DNA from: Histomonas meleagridis
Lineage: Eukaryota; Parabasalia; Tritrichomonadida; Dientamoebidae
Length of the DNA: 64,000 bases
Assembly: GCA_020186115.1 (NCBI GenBank)
Contig: WSYJ01000060.1
Location: 2,604,001 to 2,668,000 of the forward strand
Reading direction: 5' to 3'
The position numbers and the translations under genes are program-made. The number at the start of each line of letters is the position of its first letter. The first letter of the stretch is position 1. Below, piece after piece: positions 1 through 9,036 of the stretch. The notes under the pieces were generated by a model. That model did not search any database, was not told the DNA's origin, and saw only the letters and a program-made list of their open reading frames with translations.

Positions 1-1
1 G

Positions 2-1112
2 TCAATTCATAAAGAAAAAGAACCCTTAGTTAAAGCGATAAAATGGAGTAATTATGAATTTCTGGAATTTTTAAAAGAAGAAGAAGATAATTTGAATTTG
101 GGTGTATTTCCAAGTTATTGTAAACTTTCGATAGAAATGGGCAATTTATATCTTTTGAAATACTTCTTAGAAATAATACCAATACCTGATGATATCTTAT
201 TATGGTCTGCAATATCATGGAATGCTGAAATTATAAAGCTATTTATTGATAAAAAAGCTTTTAATATTAATGAAACTGATATTAATTTTTTTTGATTTTA
301 TGTTTGATATAAATATTTCATAATGTTTACTTAAATTTTAAATGAATCCTTTATTAATTGCTTGCAAACATGGAAATTCAGATGTAGTTAAAATAATACT
401 TGAAAACAAAAGAACTAATATAAAAGTTAAAAATATTTTTTGACTTTATTTTGGGTTCATTTAAAATATTTTATGGAATTTTTTAATAGTATTTGAGAAT
501 GCTCTTACATTTGCAATTAAAAGTGGAAGTTTTGAAACAGTAAAATATCTTTTGGATCATGGAGGATTCGATCTTAATATCATTAATGTTTAATTTTTAT
601 ATTTAAAGTTTGTTTAAATAATTTAAAATTTCATGATAATAATTGGAATTTATTTTAAATATTTATGACACCACTAATTGAAGCATCTGATAAAGGTTAT
701 GATAAAATAGTTAAATTACTTTTAGAACAAAAAGGAATTAATATTAATGCTAAAGATTTCTGTTTGTTTCTTTTAATATATATTAAAAAGTTTTTCTATT
801 TATAAATAACATTTAAAAATTATTAAAATTATTTGAAACAGCTCTTTTTAAAGCATCTACAAAAGGTTATGTAGAAATAGTGGAATTATTACTTAAGCAA
901 GAAGGAATTGATATTAACGCTAAAAATATTGATTCGTTTTGTTTTGGGTTTCATTCTGGTATTTGTAATTTCAATATAATATTTGGAATTTACTTTAATT
1001 TTTTAAAACAGCACTTGACATGGCTACTAAGCATGGATATAATAATATTGCAAATATATTAAAAAGAAAAGCAGTTGAAAATAAATCTGTGAATAATTCT
1101 CAAATACAATAA
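2..1112 (+). CDS. DUF3447/ankyrin repeat protein, 3' part of a multi-cassette gene (5' end outside window)
   Basis: The gene enters from the left edge in an open frame (2-280) that matches the end of the long N-terminal exon of the family; it reads ...NINETD at its end. Five ankyrin cassettes follow: 345-434, 498-587, 668-757, 838-927 and a terminal one from 1008. The first four are exactly 90 nt (30 codons from the T-A-L position to the N-A-K-D/N position). The terminal cassette runs into a basic/polar tail (KRKAVENKSVNNSQIQ) and a TAA at 1110-1112. Spacers are 64, 63, 80, 80 and 80 nt, contain stops and change frame, so the protein can only be made if they are removed. Ankyrin repeats are protein-binding scaffolds; partner unknown. 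Exact splice points cannot be fixed from sequence. Confidence 0.75.
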
Positions 1113-1435
1113 AAGTCGAATTAAAATATACAAATTATAGTTTATAATTTTTTTTTATTAAAATGTGCTATTATTAATGCATGGAAATAATCTGAACGAA
1201 TCTATAAGCTTTGGTGTCAGCAATGAAAATTTTAATAGATGCAATAAATCTTTTTTGATTTGGAATTATAATTTCTCTGTAGATCAAATTAAATTTTTTA
1301 GTATTAACTCATAAGTATATTAATGTTAACAATCCAATAATAACATTTTGAAAATAATTACCAAAGTAAAATATTGAAATAAGATATTAACAATTAATAT
1401 TTTACTCAAGAAAACATAACACAACAAAGTAAACA
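1113..1435. other. intergenic, AT-rich
   Basis: This gap lies between the end of an ankyrin gene and the 3' end of the oppositely oriented Prp18 gene. No ORF, repeat cassette or RNA gene was recognised. Confidence 0.5.
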
Positions 1436-2248
1436 TTATAACGCGTTTTTCTTTTCATGGAATTCTTCATATTTGCTCATCAGCCTTTTGATGGAAATGA
1501 TTGCATTTCGCGCTGGCTCAGAGTTAAACAAGTGCAAAACGCGCTCACTGTCCATTAAATCCAATGAGAACTTCCAGTGGATACTGTACTGTGTGATACC
1601 AATCGGCCAAATGTTATTGCCGATGGCGAGATTGTTGTAATGAGTTTTGGCAGCATTGAAATCAAGCTTTCTGAGATGGTTGGCAATCTCTGTGGTCTCA
1701 ACGGAGATGTCACGACCTAAATCGTGCTTATTGAGTCCATCAAATAATGGTTGTAATGAGAAAAAGCAATGCCACATAATGACTAATTCCTGCTTACGTG
1801 AAGCAAGCTCTTCATCCGGGAGTGAGAAAAGACGAATTCGCCATTCATCAATGACACCTTTGAAGAATTTGACAGTTGGATGATCATTTGGTTGCTCTTC
1901 AGTAACTTCAGGATCTGCAAGCATAACTCTGAGATCAGGGGAGTTATCAATTTGTCTCCTAAACTCGCTGATAATTCGTGAAAAAGAATCGAGTTGACTT
2001 TCATTAGTATCACGTGCAATAGTTTCGTTAGAATCAGTAGGAAGAATTTCGGAAGCTTTACGAATGCGTTCCATTTTTTCTCTACGCTTGCTTTCTGCCT
2101 CTGCTTCAATTTGTCTTTCGATCTCTTGCCTATGAAGTTCTTCTACGCTTACATATTTATCATTTCCATTATTTTGAACAAGTGTTCTTCGTGCAGCAGC
2201 AGTTTGGGCCTTCGTTCGTTGCTTCAATGCAGCTAAAGAATCCAACAT
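1436..2248 (-). CDS. PRP18: Pre-mRNA-splicing factor 18 (Prp18)
   Basis: Predicted 270-aa protein starting at the first in-frame ATG (2248, MLDSLAALKQ). The frame is open further upstream but only from TTG. The N-terminal half is charged and helical with a KYVSVEELHRQEIERQ segment like the N-terminal PRP4-type motif of Prp18. The C-terminal half (from about residue 145, FFKGVIDEWRIRLFS) is the Prp18 helical domain and carries the family hallmark LAIGNNIWPIG, followed by the RLMSKYEEF end. Prp18 acts in the second catalytic step of pre-mRNA splicing, stabilising 3' splice-site docking with Slu7 and U5 snRNP. Its presence shows the organism keeps a working spliceosome, which is relevant to the intron-like spacers of the ankyrin genes here. 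Confidence 0.88.
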   Translation of the reverse strand: MLDSLAALKQRTKAQTAAARRTLVQNNGNDKYVSVEELHRQEIERQIEAEAESKRREKMERIRKASEILPTDSNETIARDTNESQLDSFSRIISEFRRQIDNSPDLRVMLADPEVTEEQPNDHPTVKFFKGVIDEWRIRLFSLPDEELASRKQELVIMWHCFFSLQPLFDGLNKHDLGRDISVETTEIANHLRKLDFNAAKTHYNNLAIGNNIWPIGITQYSIHWKFSLDLMDSERVLHLFNSEPARNAIISIKRLMSKYEEFHEKKNAL

Positions 2249-3213
2249 TCCAGACTTTGTCACTTTTGATAAACGTTTGATTCTCAGCAAGAACAGCGCA
2301 AACCTTGAAGCTGCTCTTTGCCTTTGCTTACCTTCAAGACAACACAATCAACAGTCAACCCCATTACATAAAGAAAATTTGATCAACTTAGAGTGAAATG
2401 ATAAACGTTTTATGAAATATTTTAAATATTGGTCTTTTTAATAAATTCGATGCATAGCATTAAAACGAATCACCCCTTAATTTAAGATCATCGGAATCTA
2501 CATCAATATCTGAATCAATATCTATATCCATATCTGCGTCCAGATCACAAAGCGTTTAGAAGTTGATACATTATTGCACATGCATTTTTTATAAAGTATG
2601 AGAATGAACAAATTCAAAAATATTTTCTTCTTGATAATGCCAAAGTATTCTTTATCCGTAGATTCAATTATATCAATAAAATCACTACGTAATCAAATCT
2701 TTTAAGTAACGCCAGAGACATTCCATTTCTAACGTGAAAATTTTTTAGGATGATGCAAATTTTAATTTTATTTTAGAAGCCTAAATGTTAACAAAATAGA
2801 AATAAGCCTACCTAAAACAATCTCTGAAACCAAAGACGGCGTGCTTCCGAGTTAATGTCAAAGAAAATGATTTTCGTTAGCTCAATTAAAAACGAAAAAG
2901 TTCAATTCCTTAAGTTTGAATGCTCGAAATTTTAATTCACTGAATTGTATAAATAATTTGAATACGATGACGTTCAATTTTGTTGTTTTGCTTCAAAAAG
3001 TTATATTTTGATAATATATATTATCCGTTATTTTTTTATCACCTGAATTCAATGGCAAAAGGATAATTTCCTCAATTCAGTTTTTTGAATGCACAATACA
3101 CAATTATTTGAACATAGAACACAAGTTTTTGAATACTCTTGTTAAATTATTATATAAAACCGATATGTTCTCAACATTGTGTGGAATGACCAGACATATT
3201 CCAGAATTGCATA
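2249..3213. other. intergenic with a tiny Asp-rich reading frame
   Basis: Nearly 1 kb between the divergent Prp18 and pseudokinase genes. No full gene is visible. On the minus strand 2460-2555 is a stop-to-stop frame of 31 codons made of alternating D-I/D-V/D-S pairs (ATG possible at 2531). A lysine-rich frame around 2610-2690 could be another remnant. Both promoters must lie in this stretch. Confidence 0.45.
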
Positions 3214-4308
3214 ATGGATACATCTGTTCTATTTGGCACAAAATACCAAATCATTCAAGAAATCCACAATGGTTTCTATGGACCAACTTATGTTCTTCAA
3301 GATAAAACTAAAACTCAACCAATGATTTGCAAATCATTTCCAAAAGAATTTATAGGCAATGAAGAGAAAATCAACAGCTTTCGTGATGAAATTAAGAAGG
3401 TAAAGGAAGCAAACCTATCTTTCATTGTTACATACACTGATGTAATTGAAACGAACAATTGCTTCTTTTTAATCAGACCATACTTGCCATTCAAATCTCT
3501 TACAAAAGTAATATGCTCTGAGGAGACTTTCGATGATGAAAAAATTCTTTACATCTGGAAGCTTTTAGTAAAATGTTATCAAATTTTGCATAAGAAAAAG
3601 ATCATACCAAACACAATCAAGCCAAACAACATCTTCTTGACACCTCAAAAGGAAATTCTGATAACAGATCTATACAAACCATCTCCAAATATATCATGGG
3701 CGTTTGAAACTCTAGACCCTATGCAATTGTCGTTCTTAGCCCCGGAATACTTCAGCAAAATAGATCTCACAGGACCACATTCTGATGTTTGGGCACTTGG
3801 AGTTCTTATGGCGTTCATGAAATTCAAAAGTTTTCCATGGCCAACAAACAATGCTATGTCAATGGTGAAATCCATTACAGATGGTAAGTTCGCCTTTCAG
3901 ATTCCAAACAACATTAATGAAGATATAAAAATTATTATTGAATCAACAATAAAGAAGAACTTCATGAAGAGACCAAGCATTGAGAGCTTGAGTGACATAA
4001 AGTCTCTAAGACAGTATGTTCCAAAAGAGAGAAGATTGTCATCGCCTGCAAAGTTGATTATTCCAAAACCTCAATCTTCAAAGGTAAGAACTCATGAAAT
4101 GGGTTTGCCTCTTTCTGGAAATACTGCGAAGCTAAGGAGTAGGTCAGAAGCTATATTTCGATCAGAGAATTCTATATCAAGTTCAATCCATAGCAAATCA
4201 ATTAATGACAATACTTCTTCGGTCTTGTTTCGTTGTAGATTCCCAAAGACTAAAAGTCAATATCGTTTCCGGACTGATCAATTACTTGATGCTTCAACTA
4301 CAAATTGA
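3214..4308 (+). CDS. Protein kinase-like protein, predicted pseudokinase
   Basis: 364 aa from ATG 3214. A kinase fold spans about residues 8-270: glycine-loop region (IHNGFYGPTY), the VAIK-type lysine (K40 in MICKSF), an APE-like LAPEYF, and SDVWALGV with its conserved Asp and Gly. The catalytic loop is broken: the usual H-R-D-x-K-P-x-N reads P132-N-T134-I-K136-P-N-N139, so the catalytic Asp is Thr while Lys and Asn remain. The metal-binding motif reads D152-L-Y instead of DFG. The tail of about 90 residues is Ser/Arg/Lys-rich and low complexity. Either it has no phosphotransfer activity and serves as a scaffold or regulator, or it has residual activity. Ser/Thr-kinase-like (CAMK/NEK-like loop) by overall look. 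An overlapping upstream frame (3108-3305) is not credible. Confidence 0.8.
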   Translation: MDTSVLFGTKYQIIQEIHNGFYGPTYVLQDKTKTQPMICKSFPKEFIGNEEKINSFRDEIKKVKEANLSFIVTYTDVIETNNCFFLIRPYLPFKSLTKVICSEETFDDEKILYIWKLLVKCYQILHKKKIIPNTIKPNNIFLTPQKEILITDLYKPSPNISWAFETLDPMQLSFLAPEYFSKIDLTGPHSDVWALGVLMAFMKFKSFPWPTNNAMSMVKSITDGKFAFQIPNNINEDIKIIIESTIKKNFMKRPSIESLSDIKSLRQYVPKERRLSSPAKLIIPKPQSSKVRTHEMGLPLSGNTAKLRSRSEAIFRSENSISSSIHSKSINDNTSSVLFRCRFPKTKSQYRFRTDQLLDASTTN

Positions 4309-4412
4309 TTTTTTTGTAAAATAGAAAATAGAGTAAATAAACGGTTTTTGTGTAACGTTTTTCATTCAAAAAAACTTTTTGCAAACGAACGTTTCATCGA
4401 TTTTTTATTTTT

Positions 4413-5060
4413 ATGTTTAGAGATTATTCAAGCGCAGAATATTGGGACTCAAGATATGAAAAAGATGATGGCGTTTTTGATTGGTATTTTGATTGGGAAG
4501 AATTTTTTGAAGAAAACTTAGCATCTTTAGGAATCAACGCACCAGTGTTAATTGTTGGATGTGGTAACTCAGATATGTCATTTAAAATGGAGAAGGCAGG
4601 AATTACGCCAATAATTTCGACAGATATTTCACATACTTGTATCAATAAAATGCAAAAAAAGTTTGGCGGATGCTACTTACCAATGGATGCATGTTATCTA
4701 CAATTTAGAGATGGCGTTTTTTCATGTGTTATAGATAAAGGAACTTTAGATGCACTTTTATGTTGTAGACATTATGAAGTTCCAGTAACGAAAATGATGA
4801 CAGAAATCGCAAGAGTGCTCGAACCAGGTGGTATATTCATTGAAATCACATTCGGTAAAACTAGAGAAAGAATCAGTGTTCTTGAAAACCAGGAGATACT
4901 TCCATGGAAACTAGAAAAAAACATCACAGTTAGTGTTGAAACAGGAGATACAAGTGTTTTCATATTTAAGAAATCAATGTCTCCATCACCAATTAATCCA
5001 AATGGAAAATTTTTATATTTATATGATGAAATTTTAGATTCTGATGATGAATCAGATTAA
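4413..5060 (+). CDS. Class I SAM-dependent methyltransferase, METTL13/EEF1A-lysine-methyltransferase-like
   Basis: 215 aa from ATG 4413. It opens with the family signature AEYWDSRYEKDDGVFDWYFDW, where the FDWY block is typical of the METTL13/EEF1AKMT4 group. Then come motif I (VLIVGCGNSDMS, SAM-binding glycines, about residues 45-56), an acidic strand end (ISTDIS), a post-I motif (VIDKGTLDALL, diagnostic of this group) and motif IV/V (ARVLEPGGIFIEITFG). These enzymes methylate lysines or the N-terminus of translation elongation factor eEF1A; this substrate is assigned by family only. The C-terminus is acidic (DSDDESD). It lies about 100 bp behind the pseudokinase gene on the same strand, and a TTTCATCG initiator-like motif lies about 20 nt before the ATG. 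Confidence 0.82.
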   Translation: MFRDYSSAEYWDSRYEKDDGVFDWYFDWEEFFEENLASLGINAPVLIVGCGNSDMSFKMEKAGITPIISTDISHTCINKMQKKFGGCYLPMDACYLQFRDGVFSCVIDKGTLDALLCCRHYEVPVTKMMTEIARVLEPGGIFIEITFGKTRERISVLENQEILPWKLEKNITVSVETGDTSVFIFKKSMSPSPINPNGKFLYLYDEILDSDDESD

Positions 5061-5134
5061 CAAAATTTTTATTAAAAATTTAATACCATTAAACTTATCT
5101 AAAACCAGTTTTATATAAAACACATTGTTTTTGT

Positions 5135-5779
5135 TTATCTCATACTTCTTGATTCAATTTGTAGTTTTTCACACTTTTCGAGTAATTTTTGCATTCGATA
5201 AATCCAATATGCCTCTGGTGACATTTGCAACTTGTAAAAGTATTTGTAAAATTTTTCTTTTAAGTCAAGAGCCATGGTATGGTACATTGTTTCGAGTCGA
5301 TCATTTTTGTTATATTTTGTTATTGCGCTTTTCCAAATCATATTTACGTCTGATTCCCATTCTTCTATAGTAGAATATTCCCCTTTTTCAAGATGTGACA
5401 TAACATCTTCGATCATTAATGATGTAGGAAAAACTGTGTGATAAATTTTACCAAGAGGTTCCTCTATACTTCTAACAATAGAGAAGGCAGGAGAATCATG
5501 CATCTTTTTTGTTGTTTTCACACATTTTACAAAATCTGCTTGATCCATTGTTGATAAATTTTTCATAAAAAAGGTATCTTCTGTATTTGCTTGTTTTTCG
5601 TTTGTGAATATTATTCGCTTTATTTGAAAATTTTCTTTTAATTGGGAATTTAAATCTAACGATTCCTCTGGCTTTTCAGAATTATACGTAAATTTAATTC
5701 TTCTTACATTATTGCCATGAGGCTCTTCATTTTGTTTCTGAATTAAATTTTCTCTGTTGACTGCACCTCTTGTTTTCAT
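5135..5779 (-). CDS. Stand-alone bromodomain protein
   Basis: The frame is open from about 5866 without an ATG; the first in-frame ATG is at 5779 (MKTRGAVNREN), giving about 214 aa. The true N-terminus is unresolved because the upstream codons (WISIENPLDIEWDCEYRFFG) also look coding. The N-terminal half is charged linker. The C-terminal about 100 residues match a bromodomain: SIVRSIEEPLGKIY, EDVMSHLEKGEYSTIEEWES, then DVNMIWKSAITKYNKNDRL with the conserved acetyl-lysine-contacting Asn (YNxxxS position), and MALDLKEKFYKYF. Single-bromodomain proteins are a known expanded group in trichomonads and read acetylated histones. It is convergent with the methyltransferase gene, about 75 bp apart. Confidence 0.7.
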   Translation of the reverse strand: MKTRGAVNRENLIQKQNEEPHGNNVRRIKFTYNSEKPEESLDLNSQLKENFQIKRIIFTNEKQANTEDTFFMKNLSTMDQADFVKCVKTTKKMHDSPAFSIVRSIEEPLGKIYHTVFPTSLMIEDVMSHLEKGEYSTIEEWESDVNMIWKSAITKYNKNDRLETMYHTMALDLKEKFYKYFYKLQMSPEAYWIYRMQKLLEKCEKLQIESRSMR

Positions 5780-6129
5780 TTCTGCACCTTGGGCTGCCCC
5801 AAAAAACCGATATTCACAATCCCATTCAATGTCCAACGGATTTTCAATTGAAATCCAATTATCTTTTCAATGCGAGTCAAAAGATAAAAAACAAAAATAT
5901 ATAATTATCTCTATGTTTTAATCTTATCATACGTACACTTGTTATTTCTTTGAGAGAATTTTGATGATAATTCAAATTGCTTACATTTTATCCAAAATTA
6001 AATAAGAAGATTATGTATATGAAAGAAAAATTTTTTTACATTAAAACTAAAGTAATTTTATTCACTCATAAGAAATGAAATTTAATCTGAAACTTCATAT
6101 TCATTTAAAAAAAAAGTTAAAAATTCTAT
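5780..6129. other. intergenic, possible 5' end of bromodomain gene
   Basis: The first about 90 bases are an ATG-less upstream extension of the bromodomain frame. The rest is AT-rich and holds nothing recognisable except the 3' flank of the exonuclease gene. Confidence 0.4.
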
Positions 6130-7641
6130 TTATTTATCATAATAAATCCAAGACAAAGCTCTTTTGCATTTTTCAAATTCTTCCTTTCTGTTTGGGTCTT
6201 TTCCCGGGCTATGGAATTTCGGGTCTAGATTTTTAAAGTCTACGCTTAATCTTCTTTTACTTCCGTTACCAGTATACACTAACATAATTTGTTCATCGGA
6301 CAAATTCTCTTTTAGCACCTTCAAATATGAATTATATAAATCGCAATGTTTCTTTTCTTCTTCTTCAATTGGTTCACATTTACATAACCCATTAAAGAAC
6401 ACAAACGAAACAGGCGAAGGGTTATCATTGTTAATTTCGACAACTTTATTTAATAACATTTGCGGATCATCATCCAAAACGCATTTAATGTTATTCTGTA
6501 ATCCGTCATAATCGACGACATCATTAGGAGCAAATATACCGATTTCGACAACTTTCGATTTAATCTTTGCAAACAAATCAGGAACTTGTGGCTTAGGTTG
6601 TACCTTATGTATGTTATCAGTCATTGCATATTTTATTAATTCCATTGCAGCGCGTGCATCATCGATACTATCATGTGAACAATTTTCTTGTCGAAGTTGT
6701 TTCTTAATATACTTCTGATAAAGTCGTGATAGCGATGGCTTATATGGATATGCTGCATCTTTGTTATAGATCACAGATGTGTCAATAACTCGTAAATGGA
6801 TTAAATGCATGGCACGGAAATCATTTTCTAATGAATGCCCGCATATTATGGTTTGTTTGGAAGCATATTGTGATAAAACTTTGACGCATTCGAATGATGT
6901 GAATTCAGCATCCGATATGCGATCTGTGGTAATACCTGAAACTTCGGTACGAAGATCAATAATATCGCCAAGCGGCTTTAGAAATAAGTCAGTAACTACT
7001 TTACCAGTGTCATCAACAACTGATAGTCGACAACATTCTTCACCAAGATTGGTTTCAATCATTTCACAATCAATAGAAATGATGGGAAGAGCATTGCCAA
7101 CTGATTCTGGAAGTTCTTCAAACTCGGAAAGTTCTTCTAATGTTAACGGATTTGTATTGAAAAATTGGCACCGAAGTTTAGTTGTGACTTCTGGTGGGTC
7201 TCGAATTGGTAAGCCATTGTCATAGAGCTGAAGTGGTGTAAGAATCATTTCTTCATAAGAATTAAATTTTGTTGATAGTTTTTTCTTGGGATGAATCCCA
7301 AGCATAGTAGAAATACCTGGTGTAAATTGACCTGCTTTTGAATGTGCTACAACGGATACTGGAAAACCATCGCGTGATATAGAAACAAATTCTGGAAGAA
7401 GATCTTGGTATTTTTCATAAAGAGATTGATCTAGACCTTCAAAAAAGACAACCTGAATTTTACTGATAAGTGAGGGTTCTGAGATATATAACCATTTAGG
7501 ACGTTTGCTACAATGAAATAAATATGTTATTACTTCGCGTAATTTTGCTGGACCAATATATGAGTTATCCCCACCTGTCATTTGGGGATGAATTATTAAT
7601 ATTTTATCATTAATCATTTCCAATTTTTCTTCATTCTTCAT
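6130..7641 (-). CDS. REXO1/REXO5-type RNA 3'-5' exonuclease (DEDDh)
   Basis: 503 aa from ATG 7641 (MKNEEKLEMIND). The longer frame to 7695 starts only with TTG. All five catalytic positions of the DEDDh family are visible: D191 and E193 in IISIDCEME-like IISIDCEMIE, D274 in GHSLENDFRAM, and H323 and D328 in HDSIDDA. The sequence before the nuclease domain (YEEMILTPLQLYDNGLP) resembles the linker of REXO1/REXO5/Rex proteins, and the C-terminal 150 residues may be an RRM-like region (SFVFFNG). Such enzymes trim 3' ends of 5S rRNA, tRNA, snRNA or snoRNA in the nucleus. Substrate here is inferred from family only. No catalytic residue is missing, so it is probably active. Confidence 0.85.
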   Translation of the reverse strand: MKNEEKLEMINDKILIIHPQMTGGDNSYIGPAKLREVITYLFHCSKRPKWLYISEPSLISKIQVVFFEGLDQSLYEKYQDLLPEFVSISRDGFPVSVVAHSKAGQFTPGISTMLGIHPKKKLSTKFNSYEEMILTPLQLYDNGLPIRDPPEVTTKLRCQFFNTNPLTLEELSEFEELPESVGNALPIISIDCEMIETNLGEECCRLSVVDDTGKVVTDLFLKPLGDIIDLRTEVSGITTDRISDAEFTSFECVKVLSQYASKQTIICGHSLENDFRAMHLIHLRVIDTSVIYNKDAAYPYKPSLSRLYQKYIKKQLRQENCSHDSIDDARAAMELIKYAMTDNIHKVQPKPQVPDLFAKIKSKVVEIGIFAPNDVVDYDGLQNNIKCVLDDDPQMLLNKVVEINNDNPSPVSFVFFNGLCKCEPIEEEEKKHCDLYNSYLKVLKENLSDEQIMLVYTGNGSKRRLSVDFKNLDPKFHSPGKDPNRKEEFEKCKRALSWIYYDK

Positions 7642-9036
7642 ATTCTTGTTTGGTAGAACATGACAGAAAAAAATTGTGTCAAAAAAAATTGACAATTTAT
7701 TTTTCGTATAATTAATTCATTTGTACCCTAATCTGATTGTTTGTCTACGCTCAATGTACTTAATCAAGGAACATTTATGTATTTTTAAAAAAAAAAAAAA
7801 AAAATTGACTTAACATGTTCAAATATTCTCAGTTTCAAGATAATATTCTCGTCAACAAACAAGTGTGTTAACAACTCGCAGTGAGACAGGTTAAATAAGT
7901 TATTGAACAAACTCATAGAACGATTAACCAAAGTTATGAGATTTACTGAATTTTTGAACAACACGCCAGATAATTATACACAACTGATTAAACAATGTGG
8001 TTTTATCAATAATTTTTGTTAAACACTGAGGTAAATTGTAATTTTTTTTATTTTATTAAATTTCCGGATATCAAAGTAATTTTTTCATACAATATTCAGA
8101 AACATACTCTTTTGTCTGTTAGATAATTTGCCTAATTCTCTCAAAGAATATTTCGTGATGAGTGATTGTTCTTTATTTCTTGATTGATTATATTTCATTC
8201 TTTTTGTTTGATCCAAAGCATGGTCACATCAAATAAAATGATTTTTCGTTATTATCAAAAATAAATTCGAATATATCCTTTTTAAACTCTTTTATGTTTT
8301 AATAGGGTATTTTATTATATCAATTTACAATCCTTTATAATAGTTAATATTTTTTCGTGTTTATTTTATATTTTGTTTCAAAGTTTACTAAAAATTTTTG
8401 TTTTGTTTTTGATTGAAATCAATGTTTGTCTATTAAAAAACAAAAGAAACAATGATAAAAATGAAATAATCAAAAACAAAATTTTCCCATTTTTATTGGT
8501 TCTCTTTTTTGAATTGATGATTTCAAGATTGTATTTATTCACAGATGGCACTGTATTATAATCATTCTTATTATGATTGGAATGAATTATTACATTTTTA
8601 ATTTGAAGAATTTGTATACCAACACGAAATTTCAATTCAACATTAAATTCGGAAACATCGAAAAGTTGAAATTGATAAAAACAAATTTAATGTATATATT
8701 ACAAAATATAGATGGATTTAAATCATTTAGTTATATAAAAGTTTAACTAATAATATTATTTTTCTTGTTTTAATTTCTATACGAAAAAGCAATGATTTAT
8801 AATTAAAAGTAATCATTTTGATGAAACTGTTTTAGGAAATCTCCCATTTTAATCAATCAAATTTCATGTAAATGCTGAATTTTAAATTATGATTTATCAA
8901 AAAACCAAAATCAAGCAAACATTTTTATTTTCTTTAACTGTATTTTAGTTTAATTACAATAATAACAATTAAACATCAGTTATGAACCATTTATATATTT
9001 AAGTACATTAAATTTTTATTAAATATATTTATATTT
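7642..9036. other. intergenic, 1.4 kb, AT-rich, no gene seen
   Basis: Contains an A-tract of about 20 bases near 7790 and many short A/T runs. The longest reading frames (about 60-85 codons around 8373-8635) are Lys/Asn/Ile/Phe-biased, overlap on both strands and start with non-ATG codons, so they are treated as chance. The promoter of the exonuclease gene and the 3' end of Furry-like B lie here. Confidence 0.5.

Noticed and set aside
3108-3305. 65-codon frame overlapping the pseudokinase start
   Set aside because: Different frame, no features, and the kinase frame with ATG 3214 explains the sequence.
8373-8635. Overlapping 62- and 85-codon frames on opposite strands
   Set aside because: Compositionally biased, non-ATG starts, no motifs; expected by chance in AT-rich DNA.
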